A DNA stretch of 64,000 nt from Alphaproteobacteria bacterium (GCA_018823325.1 JAHJIJ010000021.1:1-64000), one strand, 5' to 3'. Shown: positions 7,072 to 15,813, numbered from the stretch's first letter. Numbers and translations: made by a program. The notes: generated from the sequence alone by a model not told the origin.

Positions 7072-8502
7072 TCATTTCCTCGGAATGGGCACCCCGTCAT
7101 ATCGGATCAGTGACACAATCTCGGCTTTGCGTTCGAGAGACATGACCCGGTCGCCATAGACCTTGAACGTCATTCCCTTCTTCTCGTGCCCCACGATCTG
7201 CGCAACCTCGTGCTCCGGCACACGCGCGCGCTCTAGCTGGCCCACGAAGTTCTTGCGGAACGAGTGGAACACCTTCGTCCGCCCGAAGCCGCGCGATGCC
7301 TTGAAGCGGGAGAACTCTTTCCCGGCATCGGCTCCGGGTTTCTTGCCGGGGCCTTCCGCGTTGAATGCTGGCCATATCCGGCCCTCCGGGTTCGCTTTTG
7401 CCTTATCGATCAGCCAAGACAGGGCAGGGTGCAGCGGCACATCCCGGTTCCCCGCTATGGTCTTGGCGTCCGTCACTCGCACGAATGGCACCGGGCCGGA
7501 ATGATGCACGTGTGCGCCAGTAAGGGACGCAATCTCGTCCAGCCGCATTCCCGAGAACATGGCAACAAGCATAATTTCCGTGAGGTCCTCACGCTTCGGG
7601 GGAGGGGTGAAGAGTGTCTTAATTTCCTCGGTCTCCCACGCCACATAGCCCTGTGTGTTCCGGCCTTCCCTGAGCTTCCGCTGGAACCCGGAGAAGGGGT
7701 TGCGGCCCTCGCAGTGATCACGGTCCAAAGCCCAATCCCATAGCGCTTGCAGCGTTGCCATGTGGCGGTTGACCGTGGCGTCACTCAATCCCTTCTGACG
7801 TCCACCGAACCTCTGCTGTAGCTGCGCCCAGGACATGTCCTTTGCGGAAGGCGACCGCGCCCAGTTCGGGTCCATCTGCCGGAGGGCGTCAACAAACCCT
7901 GCCGCGTCCGCCCTTCTGACTGCCCGCAAGGGCTTGTCTCCTAAGAAGCCAGCGAACAGGTCGAACGTGGCAATCTTCTGCTGCTCGGTGTTGGTTTCCT
8001 TCAAGCCGTGCTGCGTCTTCCAGAGCGTGAGATAGTCGTTCGCCACCTCCCGCATGGTGGGCTCAAGAATTGCCCTCCGGGGGATAGAGCGACCGGCGCG
8101 AGCCCGTTGGGCATCTTGGAGGGCTGCCAAACGGTATTCGGCTTCTGCGGGAATGTCCCGCGCCTCATACTCATCCGCCAGCTTCTCAAGTTCATGCTCA
8201 ATGCCAAGGTCAATGGGGTCAGCATCGCCGCTCTCGACAACGTATTCCCCTGCCTCTGCCCGCTGGCGTAGCTGCTGATAGAGGTTGCGCAGCGCTGAGG
8301 TGGACACGGCCTCGCCGCGCGCCGCTGCCCATTCGAGCCGCAACCCTGCTTCCCACGCATCGGCCTCCAGTTTCGCCTTGCGACGGTCGGAGGTCGAGAG
8401 GTGCCGATAGATGAACTCCCGGCCCTCGTATCGGGACCGGAGTTCCTTAGGGATGCGGACTTTGGCTTGCCAGCATTGGCGGTGCAGTTTGAGCGATGCC
8501 AT
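7072..8502 (-). CDS. int: Tyrosine-type site-specific integrase
   Basis: The 476-residue protein has an N-terminal arm-binding part (MASLKLHRQCWQAKVRIP), a SAM-like core-binding domain (about 150-270) and a catalytic domain. Visible catalytic residues are Arg in FSGMRLDEIASL, Lys in TDAKTIAG, His-x-x-Arg in HSFRKNF, His in VGHEKKG and the nucleophile Tyr in TFKVYGD. It would integrate or excise the island. The gene is oriented with its start towards the chromosome at 8.5 kb, so the right end of the island should lie between 8503 and about 8750. No tRNA is present there. Confidence 0.92.
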   Translation of the reverse strand: MASLKLHRQCWQAKVRIPKELRSRYEGREFIYRHLSTSDRRKAKLEADAWEAGLRLEWAAARGEAVSTSALRNLYQQLRQRAEAGEYVVESGDADPIDLGIEHELEKLADEYEARDIPAEAEYRLAALQDAQRARAGRSIPRRAILEPTMREVANDYLTLWKTQHGLKETNTEQQKIATFDLFAGFLGDKPLRAVRRADAAGFVDALRQMDPNWARSPSAKDMSWAQLQQRFGGRQKGLSDATVNRHMATLQALWDWALDRDHCEGRNPFSGFQRKLREGRNTQGYVAWETEEIKTLFTPPPKREDLTEIMLVAMFSGMRLDEIASLTGAHVHHSGPVPFVRVTDAKTIAGNRDVPLHPALSWLIDKAKANPEGRIWPAFNAEGPGKKPGADAGKEFSRFKASRGFGRTKVFHSFRKNFVGQLERARVPEHEVAQIVGHEKKGMTFKVYGDRVMSLERKAEIVSLIRYDGVPIPRK

Positions 8503-8542
8503 TCGGGCTCGCTAGGACATTCTGTGGGATCCTGCAAGGCTC

Positions 8543-8576
8543 TGTGGGGTCCGTTTGTGGGGTCCGCTTGTGGGGT
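8543..8576. repeat. Three 13-bp direct repeats upstream of int
   Basis: TGTGGGGT occurs at 8543, 8556 and 8569, exactly 13 bp apart, within near-identical units TGTGGGGTCCGTT and TGTGGGGTCCGCT. A weaker copy, TGTGGGAT, lies at 8523. Short directly repeated sites beside an integrase gene are typical arm-type binding sites of the att region, so this is a candidate attR segment. Confidence 0.5.
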
Positions 8577-8753
8577 TGAACCCCTAGAAAAACCTATACT
8601 TAGTGCATTTCTGCGGCGTTGCGGCCCCTCTGTCTCCGTCTCCTCCCGCCCCAGCCAGTTTCATGATCGCCGCGACGAACGGCGATGCCAGCGCGCACGT
8701 TTTCCAGTTGTTTGGTAGTTCTGGACGAAGCTGATCTCAGAGGTCTGGGGCGG

Positions 8754-9659
8754 TCAAATTCCGCGCGGATTCCGTCGCGCTGCCATGGCAAGCGCTACCG
8801 CTCCCATTGGGCCGGCATTGTCGCCCAGGCCGGCGAGGCAGAGCCGTTCATCCACCGATTCCGGCGTGAGGAAGGGGAGGTAGCCAGCGAGATCCCTGAG
8901 CAGTGTCGCGCGCACTTTCGGTAGCAGGGAGGCGCGGCTGGTGGCGACGGTCCCGCCGAGCAGGATGCGTTGCGCCGCTGTCGTCAGGAACAGGGTCGAA
9001 GCCATTTGAGCAAGGTCCGCCGCAACATGGTCCCAGCGCGGATCTTCGTCCGGCACAAGCTCCGGGCTGGTGCCGAATCTGGCGGCGAGGGCGGGGCCGG
9101 AAACCAGCCCCTCGATGCAGTCGCCATGGAAAGGGCAGGCGCCCGGAAATGTGTCGCCGGGCACGCGCCGGACGTGGATGTGGCCGATTTCCGGGTGCAT
9201 TGCGCCATGAACGGCCTGACCGTTGGCGAGCAGCCCGCCACCCAGGCCCGTGCCGATGGTGATATACCAGAAGCAATCGAGGTCGCGCCCGGCGCCCCAG
9301 CGATGTTCGGCCAGCGCCGCGCCGTTCACATCGGTATCGATCGCCATTGGGCAATCGAGCTGACGGGTGAGGTCTCCCGCGATGTCGGCGCCGGCCCAGC
9401 CGGGCTTGGGCGTGGGCAGCATATGGCCGAAATCCGGTGCGTGTCGGGAGAGTTGGATCGGGCCGAAAGAGGCAATGCCAATCGCGTCGATCGGGGCTTC
9501 TTCGTTCCACGCCAGCAACTGCGCATTTGCGGCGGCCAGTGTCTCGGCCGGATGCGTGGTTGCGATGCGCACGCGCTGGACGATCCGGTCATCCTCGGCG
9601 AGAAGAACCAGTGTCTTCGTTCCGCCAAGTTCAATTCCTGCGAGGCGCGCGTGGGGCAT
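8754..9659 (-). CDS. ROK-family sugar kinase, probable fructokinase
   Basis: The protein opens with the ROK ATP-binding loop GIELGGTKTLVLLA. It carries DVNGAALAEHRWGAG and IGTGLGGGLLANG, and it has the zinc-type cluster H...CPFHGDCIEGLVSG characteristic of the fructokinase branch. It would convert fructose to fructose 6-phosphate in the cytoplasm. The ATG at 9659 was chosen, four bases after the stop of the GH68 gene. An alternative ATG at 9692 would overlap that gene by 29 bp. Coupling to a GH68 enzyme strongly supports fructose as substrate, since sucrose cleavage by the neighbour releases it. Confidence 0.85.
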   Translation of the reverse strand: MPHARLAGIELGGTKTLVLLAEDDRIVQRVRIATTHPAETLAAANAQLLAWNEEAPIDAIGIASFGPIQLSRHAPDFGHMLPTPKPGWAGADIAGDLTRQLDCPMAIDTDVNGAALAEHRWGAGRDLDCFWYITIGTGLGGGLLANGQAVHGAMHPEIGHIHVRRVPGDTFPGACPFHGDCIEGLVSGPALAARFGTSPELVPDEDPRWDHVAADLAQMASTLFLTTAAQRILLGGTVATSRASLLPKVRATLLRDLAGYLPFLTPESVDERLCLAGLGDNAGPMGAVALAMAARRNPRGI

Positions 9660-9663
9660 GGGC

Positions 9664-10779
9664 TTAGCCGGCGATCCTTGTGGTTGCGCCATCCAATTCG
9701 AGATGCAGGAAGGGCGCGAAACTGCCTCCGAAACGTTTTACACCTTCGGCCGCTTCACCGCGACCCCAATCATCCACGAAGGACGTGACGGAAAGATCGG
9801 GAAGTACCAGCCAGCTATAGGCCTGACGCGGTGCTTCGGGCGGATTGGCGATCACCAGGCCGGAGCCGTTCAACGGCGTCCATCCCTTGCCGATCTGATC
9901 GGAGACCATGCCGTAAAGACCCGTTGGGGCGCGGGGTGCTTCCGGATTGAACACATGGGTCTGTGTAGACCAGAACATGTAATAAAGCCCATCCGACAGG
10001 ACGATGTGCGGGCGCTCCAGCTCATTGTTGAGATTGTCGGCGCTGATGATCGGCGGCGTCACGTCCCAATGGCCCAGCTGGTCGGGCTGCGCGCAGGCCG
10101 CACCGATCACACCATTGAAAGCCGATGATGACGTCGTGAGCGACCCCGTGAACAACAGCCAATGCCGCCCGGTCGCGGGATCGAGGAAATAGCCCGGATC
10201 GCGAAATGCCTTGATGGTGCCAAGCCCACCACCGGCGGAAAGAGGGTCCGCATAATAGCGCCCATCCCGCGTGAACGATTCCCGAAGATTTCGGCAATTG
10301 GCCACGCGCCATGCGCCCTGTTCGGACAGGAGATCGGCCTCCACCTCGAACAGCCTCTGCTCGAAGCTCAGTGGCTCCTCGCCACGGAAGCCGGCGGCGG
10401 TGAAGTAAAGCGTCAGCCGGGGCGCGTCAGCTTCGACATAAGCCGAACCGGACCATTCGCGGCTGCCCGGCGAGAAACCGTCCGGCATCACCGGGCCATG
10501 GTCGCGCCAGCCGTCCGCCAGCCGCTCAACCAGATGGATGCGGGCATGGCCGTGGCGCTCGTCCGGATCGCTGAACCAGGGGGAGGCCAGCGCCATCCAG
10601 AGATCAGCAGGCGCCGGGGAACCGTCGCGCCGGAGAATGGGCCAGGCGTCCCAGACGCAGATCCGGTCATCGACGGGCACAACATCCCGTTCGGAGATTA
10701 GCGGTGCAATGCAGCTCTGCCCAATATTCAGATTGGCGAGGTGTTCGACCGTCCAGCTGGTCGTCTTGATATCGTTCAT
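9664..10779 (-). CDS. GH68 levansucrase/beta-fructosidase without a signal peptide
   Basis: GH68 hallmarks are present in order: VWDAWP with the nucleophile Asp44, EWSGSA, FRDP with the transition-state Asp194, and NNELERPHIV with the acid/base Glu255 (assigned by analogy to Zymomonas LevU). At 371 residues it is shorter than most secreted levansucrases. There is no N-terminal hydrophobic segment, so the enzyme is probably cytoplasmic, although Zymomonas levansucrase is exported without a classical signal. It would cleave sucrose into glucose and fructose, or transfer fructosyl units. It is followed by the fructokinase and preceded by a LacI-type operator. Confidence 0.87.
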   Translation of the reverse strand: MNDIKTTSWTVEHLANLNIGQSCIAPLISERDVVPVDDRICVWDAWPILRRDGSPAPADLWMALASPWFSDPDERHGHARIHLVERLADGWRDHGPVMPDGFSPGSREWSGSAYVEADAPRLTLYFTAAGFRGEEPLSFEQRLFEVEADLLSEQGAWRVANCRNLRESFTRDGRYYADPLSAGGGLGTIKAFRDPGYFLDPATGRHWLLFTGSLTTSSSAFNGVIGAACAQPDQLGHWDVTPPIISADNLNNELERPHIVLSDGLYYMFWSTQTHVFNPEAPRAPTGLYGMVSDQIGKGWTPLNGSGLVIANPPEAPRQAYSWLVLPDLSVTSFVDDWGRGEAAEGVKRFGGSFAPFLHLELDGATTRIAG

Positions 10780-10960
10780 GTCGTCGCCAGTGGATCAGAT
10801 CTGAATGAAAGCGCGGTCGTCGATAGCATGCCGGGCAGTGGAGAGGGCGCGCATCGCGCCCGGAGCCGGGGACGTCGTGCTGCAATCCCGTAAATGCACA
10901 GCTATTCCCGTTCCTGCCATCGTCTCGCTCATCGCCCCCGATCCATCAACTCGTTGCACC

Positions 10961-10990
10961 ATTACGGTATTGGCAATCGATTACAACCAA
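10961..10990 (-). promoter_or_regulatory. Promoter of the GH68-fructokinase unit with LacI-type operator
   Basis: Reading the minus strand, TTGGTT (10990-10985) and CGTAAT (10966-10961) are spaced by 18 bp. The 12-bp operator word, GCAATCGATTAC on the plus strand at 10973-10984, lies inside the spacer. The same word recurs at 13541 and 13624. Occupancy by a LacI-family dimer would block RNA polymerase. Promoter elements are weak matches; the repeated operator is the stronger evidence. Confidence 0.6.
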
Positions 10991-11042
10991 TTTGGCGTAC
11001 GGCGTCCAGGCGAGGGACTCCCGCGTTACGAACCCTCGTCAA

Positions 11043-12053
11043 TCAGGTGGAGCCGCGGACGATCAGGTTGGGATTGAGGATGATCGAACCGGTCTGCTTG
11101 CCTTCTATGCGCTTGAGAAGGCAGTCGACCATCTGCGTCGCGCCGCTGGCGATATCCTGACGAATCGTCGTGAGCGGTGGGATGATGCTCTGCGCGATGG
11201 GCAGATCGTCAAAGCCGACGATGCGCACATCAGCCGGGATGGAGAGGCCGCGGTTCACAAGGGCCTGAACTGCTGCAAGCGCGATCATGTCCGATGCTGC
11301 AAAGATGCCATCGGGTAACTGCTCTGCCTGATCGAGATAAGCGTGGATGTCCGGTGCGCTCAGCTCGGGCGCCAGGTGGGTTGGAACTTCGGCCAGGTCC
11401 ACGTCACTGCCATATTCCTGCTGCACGGCTCGCGCACCCTGCAGGCGCTGGGCAATCTCGATGGCCCGCGTGTTGCCGAGGAATGCAACCCGGCGGCAGC
11501 CGCGCTCGACAAGATGACGCATTGCCATCTGCCCGCCGAGGAAATTGTCCGTGCCGACCGAGCAGTGGCTCTGCCCTTGCGTAAAGGCGCCCCAGGCGAC
11601 CATCGGCAGATAATGGCCCGCAGCGGCGTTGAGCACGGCAGACTGATCCGACTGACCGATGATGATCAGTCCGTCGACCCGCGCCGTCTTGATGATGCTC
11701 TCCAGCCAGTCGTCCCGATCCGGGATCACCCGCGAGAGCATCAGGTCGAAGCCGCGCTCGGTCAGCTCGTCGGCGAGAAAGCCGATGATCGTCATGAAGA
11801 ACGGGTCGGAGATATGTTGCGCGCGCTCATGCCCGAGCGGGATCACCACACCGATTGCGCCGGTCTTGCGGGTGCGCAGGTTGCGGGCAAGCGAGCTTGG
11901 CTGGAACCCGTGCTGCTGCGCCAGCTTGCGGATGCGCTCGGCAGTCTCGGAATTGACCACGGCCTTTCCGGCCAGAGCCCGCGATACGGTGGCGGCCGAA
12001 ACGCCCGCAAGCTCAGCCAGATCGTAGATGGTGCGAACTTGCTTGGGTTCCAA
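11043..12053 (-). CDS. LacI-family transcriptional regulator of the sugar locus
   Basis: This 336-residue repressor has an N-terminal helix-turn-helix and hinge (TIYDLAELAGVSAATVSRAL, then NLRTRKTGAIGVVIP). A periplasmic-binding-protein-like effector domain follows (SDPFFMTIIGFLADEL, VDGLIIIGQSD, GIFAASDMIALAAVQAL, VGFDDLPIAQ). It lies between the GH68 operon and the MFS transporter, on the same strand as both. The 12-bp ATCGAT-centred sites in the surrounding control regions are its likely operators, with a sugar or sugar phosphate from sucrose as plausible inducer (inference). Confidence 0.88.
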   Translation of the reverse strand: MEPKQVRTIYDLAELAGVSAATVSRALAGKAVVNSETAERIRKLAQQHGFQPSSLARNLRTRKTGAIGVVIPLGHERAQHISDPFFMTIIGFLADELTERGFDLMLSRVIPDRDDWLESIIKTARVDGLIIIGQSDQSAVLNAAAGHYLPMVAWGAFTQGQSHCSVGTDNFLGGQMAMRHLVERGCRRVAFLGNTRAIEIAQRLQGARAVQQEYGSDVDLAEVPTHLAPELSAPDIHAYLDQAEQLPDGIFAASDMIALAAVQALVNRGLSIPADVRIVGFDDLPIAQSIIPPLTTIRQDIASGATQMVDCLLKRIEGKQTGSIILNPNLIVRGST

Positions 12054-12167
12054 CGCTCCTGAGTCCTCTCACGTCCAAGGCCGAATGATGTGCATCTCTA
12101 TGAGACGCGCTGCTTTTGCCAAAGCATTTTCCGGCATTGGGCGTGTTTGTGCGGTTTCGGGGCGTTC

Positions 12168-13472
12168 TCAGGCGGTCGGGCCAGTGTCTCCGATGATGAC
12201 TTCCTTGCGATAATCGGCGCTGTTGCGCTCGGCCAGACGGGCAGCGAAGGGCTGCTTGCGCCAGTTCCACAGGCACTGGATGGAAAGCCCGGTCGCCATC
12301 ACCGCACCAAGCGCGATGCTGTAGCGCGCGTCGCCAAGTCCATCACCGATCAGCGCCATGGCAAGCGGTGCGATCACGGCGCTCAGGCACGTGAAGAAAA
12401 GCAGCAGCCCGGCGACGGACCCGTGCCGCGCCTTCTCGAAGCAGCTGATCCCGGTCGAATTGATCGTCGGATAGAGGATCGACATGAACAGGCCGGTTGC
12501 CGGCAGCGCGTAGATCGCGACGCCCCGATCGCCCAGCACGGCGATCCAGAAGAGGATAGTCATGGCGACGGTGCAGACGGCGAGCACGGCGGTCCAGTCA
12601 TAGCGCGCCAGCAACCACACGCCTAGAAAACGGCCGGCGGCGCGCAGCACGAAAAAGATCGAGACGGCGTAAATGGCGAGCCAGGCATTCGGCCCGCCAT
12701 AATTGGCGAGGAAGGTCGGTGCCCAGACGTAGATCGCCGCCTCGGCGCCAACATAGAGCATCAACGCAGTGGAGAAGAACATGGCGGTGGGGTCGGTCAT
12801 CATGCGGGCGGCATCGCGGGGGTCGGCGGGCTTTTCGCTCGACCGGATCGGCGCGGGAAAGCGCGCGCCCAAGGATCCGGCGACCAGCAGTGCGCAGATG
12901 GCCGCGGCGAGGAAATAGACCCACTTCCAGCTCAGCCCTTCCTGCAGCGACCAGGCGACGACAGCCGGTCCGACGATCGCACCGGCACCGAAAAAGCCCT
13001 CGACCAGATTCATGATCGTGGAATGCTCGCGGGTGGAGCGGGAAATGTCACCGATCAGCGCGAGCGCGCCGGCCTTGAAAATGCCGATGCCCAGGCCAGA
13101 CACGAACAGCAGCACCACAAAGAACAGGAAGTCGTGCCCGGCAGCGAAGGCGACGGAACTGAGACCGAAGAGCACGAGGCCGATCAGGATCGTGGATTTG
13201 CGCCCAATGCGGTCGGCAAGGAAGCCGAGCGAAATGGCCGAGATCGCGATGCCGGACATGGTGGCATATTGGAAGGAGCCTGCCGCCGTCATGCCGAGGT
13301 CGAACTCGCGGATGATCTGCGGGATGACGGTGCCGACCGAATCGGTCGTCATCGCGAACATGGCGAACATCAGGAAGACCAGCCATTTGAGAAGGCCCGA
13401 CGCACTGTTCGGTTGTTGGTGGGGGCGTTTCGTCACTGCGCTTTCCTCTCGGGCCTTATCGTTCACTGGCAA
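12168..13472 (-). CDS. MFS transporter, probable sugar permease
   Basis: The 434-residue protein has about twelve hydrophobic segments and the MFS loop 2-3 motif LGFLADRIGRKSTILIG. A second-half equivalent is less clear. There is a charged N-terminus of about 30 residues. Placement between a LacI regulator and an operator-bearing divergent promoter suggests import of the sugar cleaved by GH68, i.e. sucrose, but sequence alone does not fix the substrate. A comparable set (permease, LacI regulator, sucrose-cleaving enzyme) occurs in the Xanthomonas sux locus, which uses amylosucrase instead. Confidence 0.75.
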   Translation of the reverse strand: MPVNDKAREESAVTKRPHQQPNSASGLLKWLVFLMFAMFAMTTDSVGTVIPQIIREFDLGMTAAGSFQYATMSGIAISAISLGFLADRIGRKSTILIGLVLFGLSSVAFAAGHDFLFFVVLLFVSGLGIGIFKAGALALIGDISRSTREHSTIMNLVEGFFGAGAIVGPAVVAWSLQEGLSWKWVYFLAAAICALLVAGSLGARFPAPIRSSEKPADPRDAARMMTDPTAMFFSTALMLYVGAEAAIYVWAPTFLANYGGPNAWLAIYAVSIFFVLRAAGRFLGVWLLARYDWTAVLAVCTVAMTILFWIAVLGDRGVAIYALPATGLFMSILYPTINSTGISCFEKARHGSVAGLLLFFTCLSAVIAPLAMALIGDGLGDARYSIALGAVMATGLSIQCLWNWRKQPFAARLAERNSADYRKEVIIGDTGPTA

Positions 13473-13540
13473 CTCATCGAAAAATCGACACCGGAGCAGG
13501 GGTGCCCCATGCAGGACCGGCAGACAATCACGGCATGGCT

Positions 13541-13552
13541 GTAATCGATTGC
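13541..13552. promoter_or_regulatory. LacI-type operator upstream of the MFS gene
   Basis: GTAATCGATTGC is the reverse complement of the operator word seen at 10973 and 13624. It lies 69 bp upstream of the MFS start at 13472, in the divergent region shared with the alpha/beta hydrolase. A clear -10 for the leftward promoter is not visible. Confidence 0.6.
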
Positions 13553-13616
13553 TAAATCAATGTCGATTGATGGGAGATGGCGAGATGACCGGGGCGCTGG
13601 AGGCACCTCGCCCGTC

Positions 13617-13644
13617 TTGCAATGCAATCGATTACGGCTAGAGT
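13617..13644 (+). promoter_or_regulatory. Promoter of the hydrolase gene with operator in the spacer
   Basis: TTGCAA (13617-13622) and TAGAGT (13639-13644) are separated by 16 bp. The operator GCAATCGATTAC occupies 13624-13635 inside that spacer. This is a classical steric-repression layout and links the hydrolase gene to the LacI regulon. The start codon follows about 60 bp downstream. Confidence 0.6.
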
Positions 13645-13703
13645 TGCGCGTGACATCAAGCAATCAAGGCATAGAGTGCCGACAAGATCGGGGATGGGAA
13701 CTG

Positions 13704-14711
13704 ATGGCGACGACGGATGGCGGACTGGACCGCAGAGGTTTTCTGGCAGCGGCAGGCATAGCGGTTGCGGCGGCTGGTGCTGTGGGCGTCCCCATGGCGG
13801 TCGCGCAGCCGCCGGGCATGCCGCCGCGCACAATCCCGCAGGCCTGGACGGCGGCACCGACCATTGACCTGTGGACCGGAGCGCCGCCCGAAAGCGGTTT
13901 CGCCGCGCGCCCGCTGCCGATGGAGAAAGCCCCGCCGGTCTTCATGCACAATGTGGAGAAGCCCTATCTGCGGGTGTTCCGCCCTGCCAGGCCCAATGGC
14001 CGGGCCGTGCTGGTGATTCCCGGCGGCGCCTACATCTTCATCTCGATCGACAATGAGGGCGCGGAAGTGGGGCAGGCGCTTGCGGACCGCGGTTACACTG
14101 TCTTCGTGCTCGTCCATCGCCTGCCGGGCGAGGGGTGGAGCAATCGTGCGGATGTGCCCTTGCAGGATGCGCAGCGCGCCATGCGCCTCATCCGCTCCAT
14201 GGCCGGCACTTACGGGATCAAGCCGGAGCAGGTCTCGGTCCTGGGCTTTTCCGCCGGCGGGCATCTGGCAGCTACGCTCACGACGGATTTCGGCCAGCAG
14301 GTCTATGCGCCGCGCGACAGCATCGACAGGCTGGACGCTCGGCCACGCACGTCCGGTCTGATCTACCCCGTGATCAGCATGCGCTTCCCGGACACGCATG
14401 CCGATTCGCGCAAGTATCTGCTGGGAGAGACGCCCGATCCGGCGACTGTTTCCCGGCGTTCGCCTGCCGCGCATGTCGGCCCGGAAACACCGCCGACCTT
14501 CCTGATGCATACGCTCGATGACCCGGCCGTGCCGCCGTCCAACAGCCAGGAAATGTTGCAGGCGCTGCGCGTGGCAGGGCGACCGGTCGAGGCGCATTTC
14601 TTCGAGGAAGGCGGGCATGGCTTCGGTCTGGGTAGGCCGGACCTTCCGGTCCACCAGTGGCTCGGCCTGTTCGCAGCCTTCCTTGATCGGCACGCTGCGG
14701 CTGAGGCCTGA
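13704..14711 (+). CDS. Tat-exported alpha/beta hydrolase (acetyl-esterase type)
   Basis: The ATG at 13704 gives a 335-residue protein with a twin-arginine signal (LDRRGFLAAAGIAVAAAG) and a likely cleavage after AVAQ. The mature part has an oxyanion HGG-like region (IPGGAYIFISID), the nucleophile elbow GFSAGGH, an Asp in HTLDDPAVP and a His in GGHGFGLG. This matches BD-FAE/acetyl-xylan-esterase-like hydrolases, which deacetylate sugars or polysaccharides in the periplasm. An operator inside its promoter ties it to the sugar locus, suggesting that acylated saccharides are part of the diet (inference). Confidence 0.8.
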   Translation: MATTDGGLDRRGFLAAAGIAVAAAGAVGVPMAVAQPPGMPPRTIPQAWTAAPTIDLWTGAPPESGFAARPLPMEKAPPVFMHNVEKPYLRVFRPARPNGRAVLVIPGGAYIFISIDNEGAEVGQALADRGYTVFVLVHRLPGEGWSNRADVPLQDAQRAMRLIRSMAGTYGIKPEQVSVLGFSAGGHLAATLTTDFGQQVYAPRDSIDRLDARPRTSGLIYPVISMRFPDTHADSRKYLLGETPDPATVSRRSPAAHVGPETPPTFLMHTLDDPAVPPSNSQEMLQALRVAGRPVEAHFFEEGGHGFGLGRPDLPVHQWLGLFAAFLDRHAAAEA

Positions 14712-14716
14712 TCCGG

Positions 14717-15691
14717 CTACCCCGTCCGCCTTTGCGCGGTGCCGACCCTGCCCAGATCATGGCCTTCGATGATCTCCCGCGCGAGCTGACGACCTGACAG
14801 CCACGCGCCTTCGATTGTGGGGGCGACCAGCCAGTCCCCGCACGCGCCAAGGGCGAGCGCCGCATCCCAAAGCGCGCCCCTGCCGGATGTGCTCGCCAGG
14901 GCGAACCGCCAGCGATGTGCGGTGTGGACGAGAGGATCGGGACACCGGGTTCCGATGATTCGGGTAAAATGATCCAGCAAGGTCGCCGCAACGGCTTGCT
15001 TGTCTTCTTCGAGATGCTGGCTGGACCAGTCGGCTGTTGCGTGGACAGTCCATGCGTCCGGGCCGTCGCGTCCGGCTTTGCTGTTGTTCCTTGCAGCCCA
15101 GGCAATGATCCCCCGATCTTGCAGGATGGATGGGCCAGGGAGAGGCTCGGCGAACGCGCACATCAGGGTCCAGCAAGGCGTTGATGGGGTTTCGACCGCA
15201 ACTCTCGCCATCGAAAGGCAGTGCATTCCCAGCAAGGCAGCTGCTTGTTCGGCGGGGAGGGCAATGACGACGGCGTCATAAGGCCCGGCGATCCGGCCGA
15301 CCGATTGAAGGAACCAGCCCGAGGGGCGGCGGGCGAGGCTGTGGACATGCGTTTCGAAGGAAATGGCAAAGCCATCGGCCATATGCTTGGGGATGCTGTT
15401 CGTGGCCGGAACGCCGACCCATGCATCCCCGCCTGCTGCTGGCCACGGCGCGGCAGCACCGGCGAGGCGCCAGCGGCGTAGCTCATCCTGAAAGGCAGCG
15501 TCGTGGGCAACGAGGAACTGCGCGCCATGATCGAAGGTGGCGGTGCCCAGCGTCGTCTCGATCCGCCGTGTCGCCATCCTGCCGCCGACGCCGCGCGACT
15601 TGTCGAACAGATGCGGCTCAAGGCCGTGTTCTGCCAGCACGGCGGCACATGCCAGACCGGACATGCCGGCGCCTATGATCGCGACTTTCAT
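14717..15691 (-). CDS. Renalase-like FAD-dependent oxidoreductase
   Basis: The 324-residue protein starts with the dinucleotide-binding fold VAIIGAGMSGLACAAVLAEH. It also has DKSRGVGGRMATRR and FDHGAQFLVA, the signature of the renalase-like amine-oxidase subgroup. The C-terminal FAD contact APTIEGAWLSGRQLA is visible. Substrate is unknown; bacterial renalases oxidise dihydronicotinamide isomers. It is transcribed divergently from a LOV photoreceptor with 122 bp between start codons. Such flavoproteins are often light-regulated neighbours of photolyase or LOV genes, so co-regulation by light is a reasonable inference. Confidence 0.8.
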   Translation of the reverse strand: MKVAIIGAGMSGLACAAVLAEHGLEPHLFDKSRGVGGRMATRRIETTLGTATFDHGAQFLVAHDAAFQDELRRWRLAGAAAPWPAAGGDAWVGVPATNSIPKHMADGFAISFETHVHSLARRPSGWFLQSVGRIAGPYDAVVIALPAEQAAALLGMHCLSMARVAVETPSTPCWTLMCAFAEPLPGPSILQDRGIIAWAARNNSKAGRDGPDAWTVHATADWSSQHLEEDKQAVAATLLDHFTRIIGTRCPDPLVHTAHRWRFALASTSGRGALWDAALALGACGDWLVAPTIEGAWLSGRQLAREIIEGHDLGRVGTAQRRTG

Positions 15692-15726
15692 GAGACTGAA
15701 CCTGAGTTGCGGCCTTCTGCGGCGAT

Positions 15727-15739
15727 CATTCAGTGAATG
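15727..15739. promoter_or_regulatory. Inverted repeat in the LOV/renalase divergent promoter
   Basis: CATTCA-G-TGAATG is a perfect 6-bp inverted repeat lying between the two divergent start codons. LuxR-type HTH dimers bind such dyads. It is a candidate autoregulatory site for the LOV-HTH protein, but no experimental consensus is available here. Confidence 0.3.
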
Positions 15740-15813
15740 GACTCGAATGATGCCCGCATTCCGTGCTGTCGCATGGCACCACCCGATGACCAACACGGCC
15801 AAAGGGGCAGAGC

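Noticed and set aside
8580..8753. tRNA or tmRNA 3' end as integration target
   Set aside because: No T-arm (GTTCRAATCC type) or acceptor pairing is found between int and the fructokinase gene.
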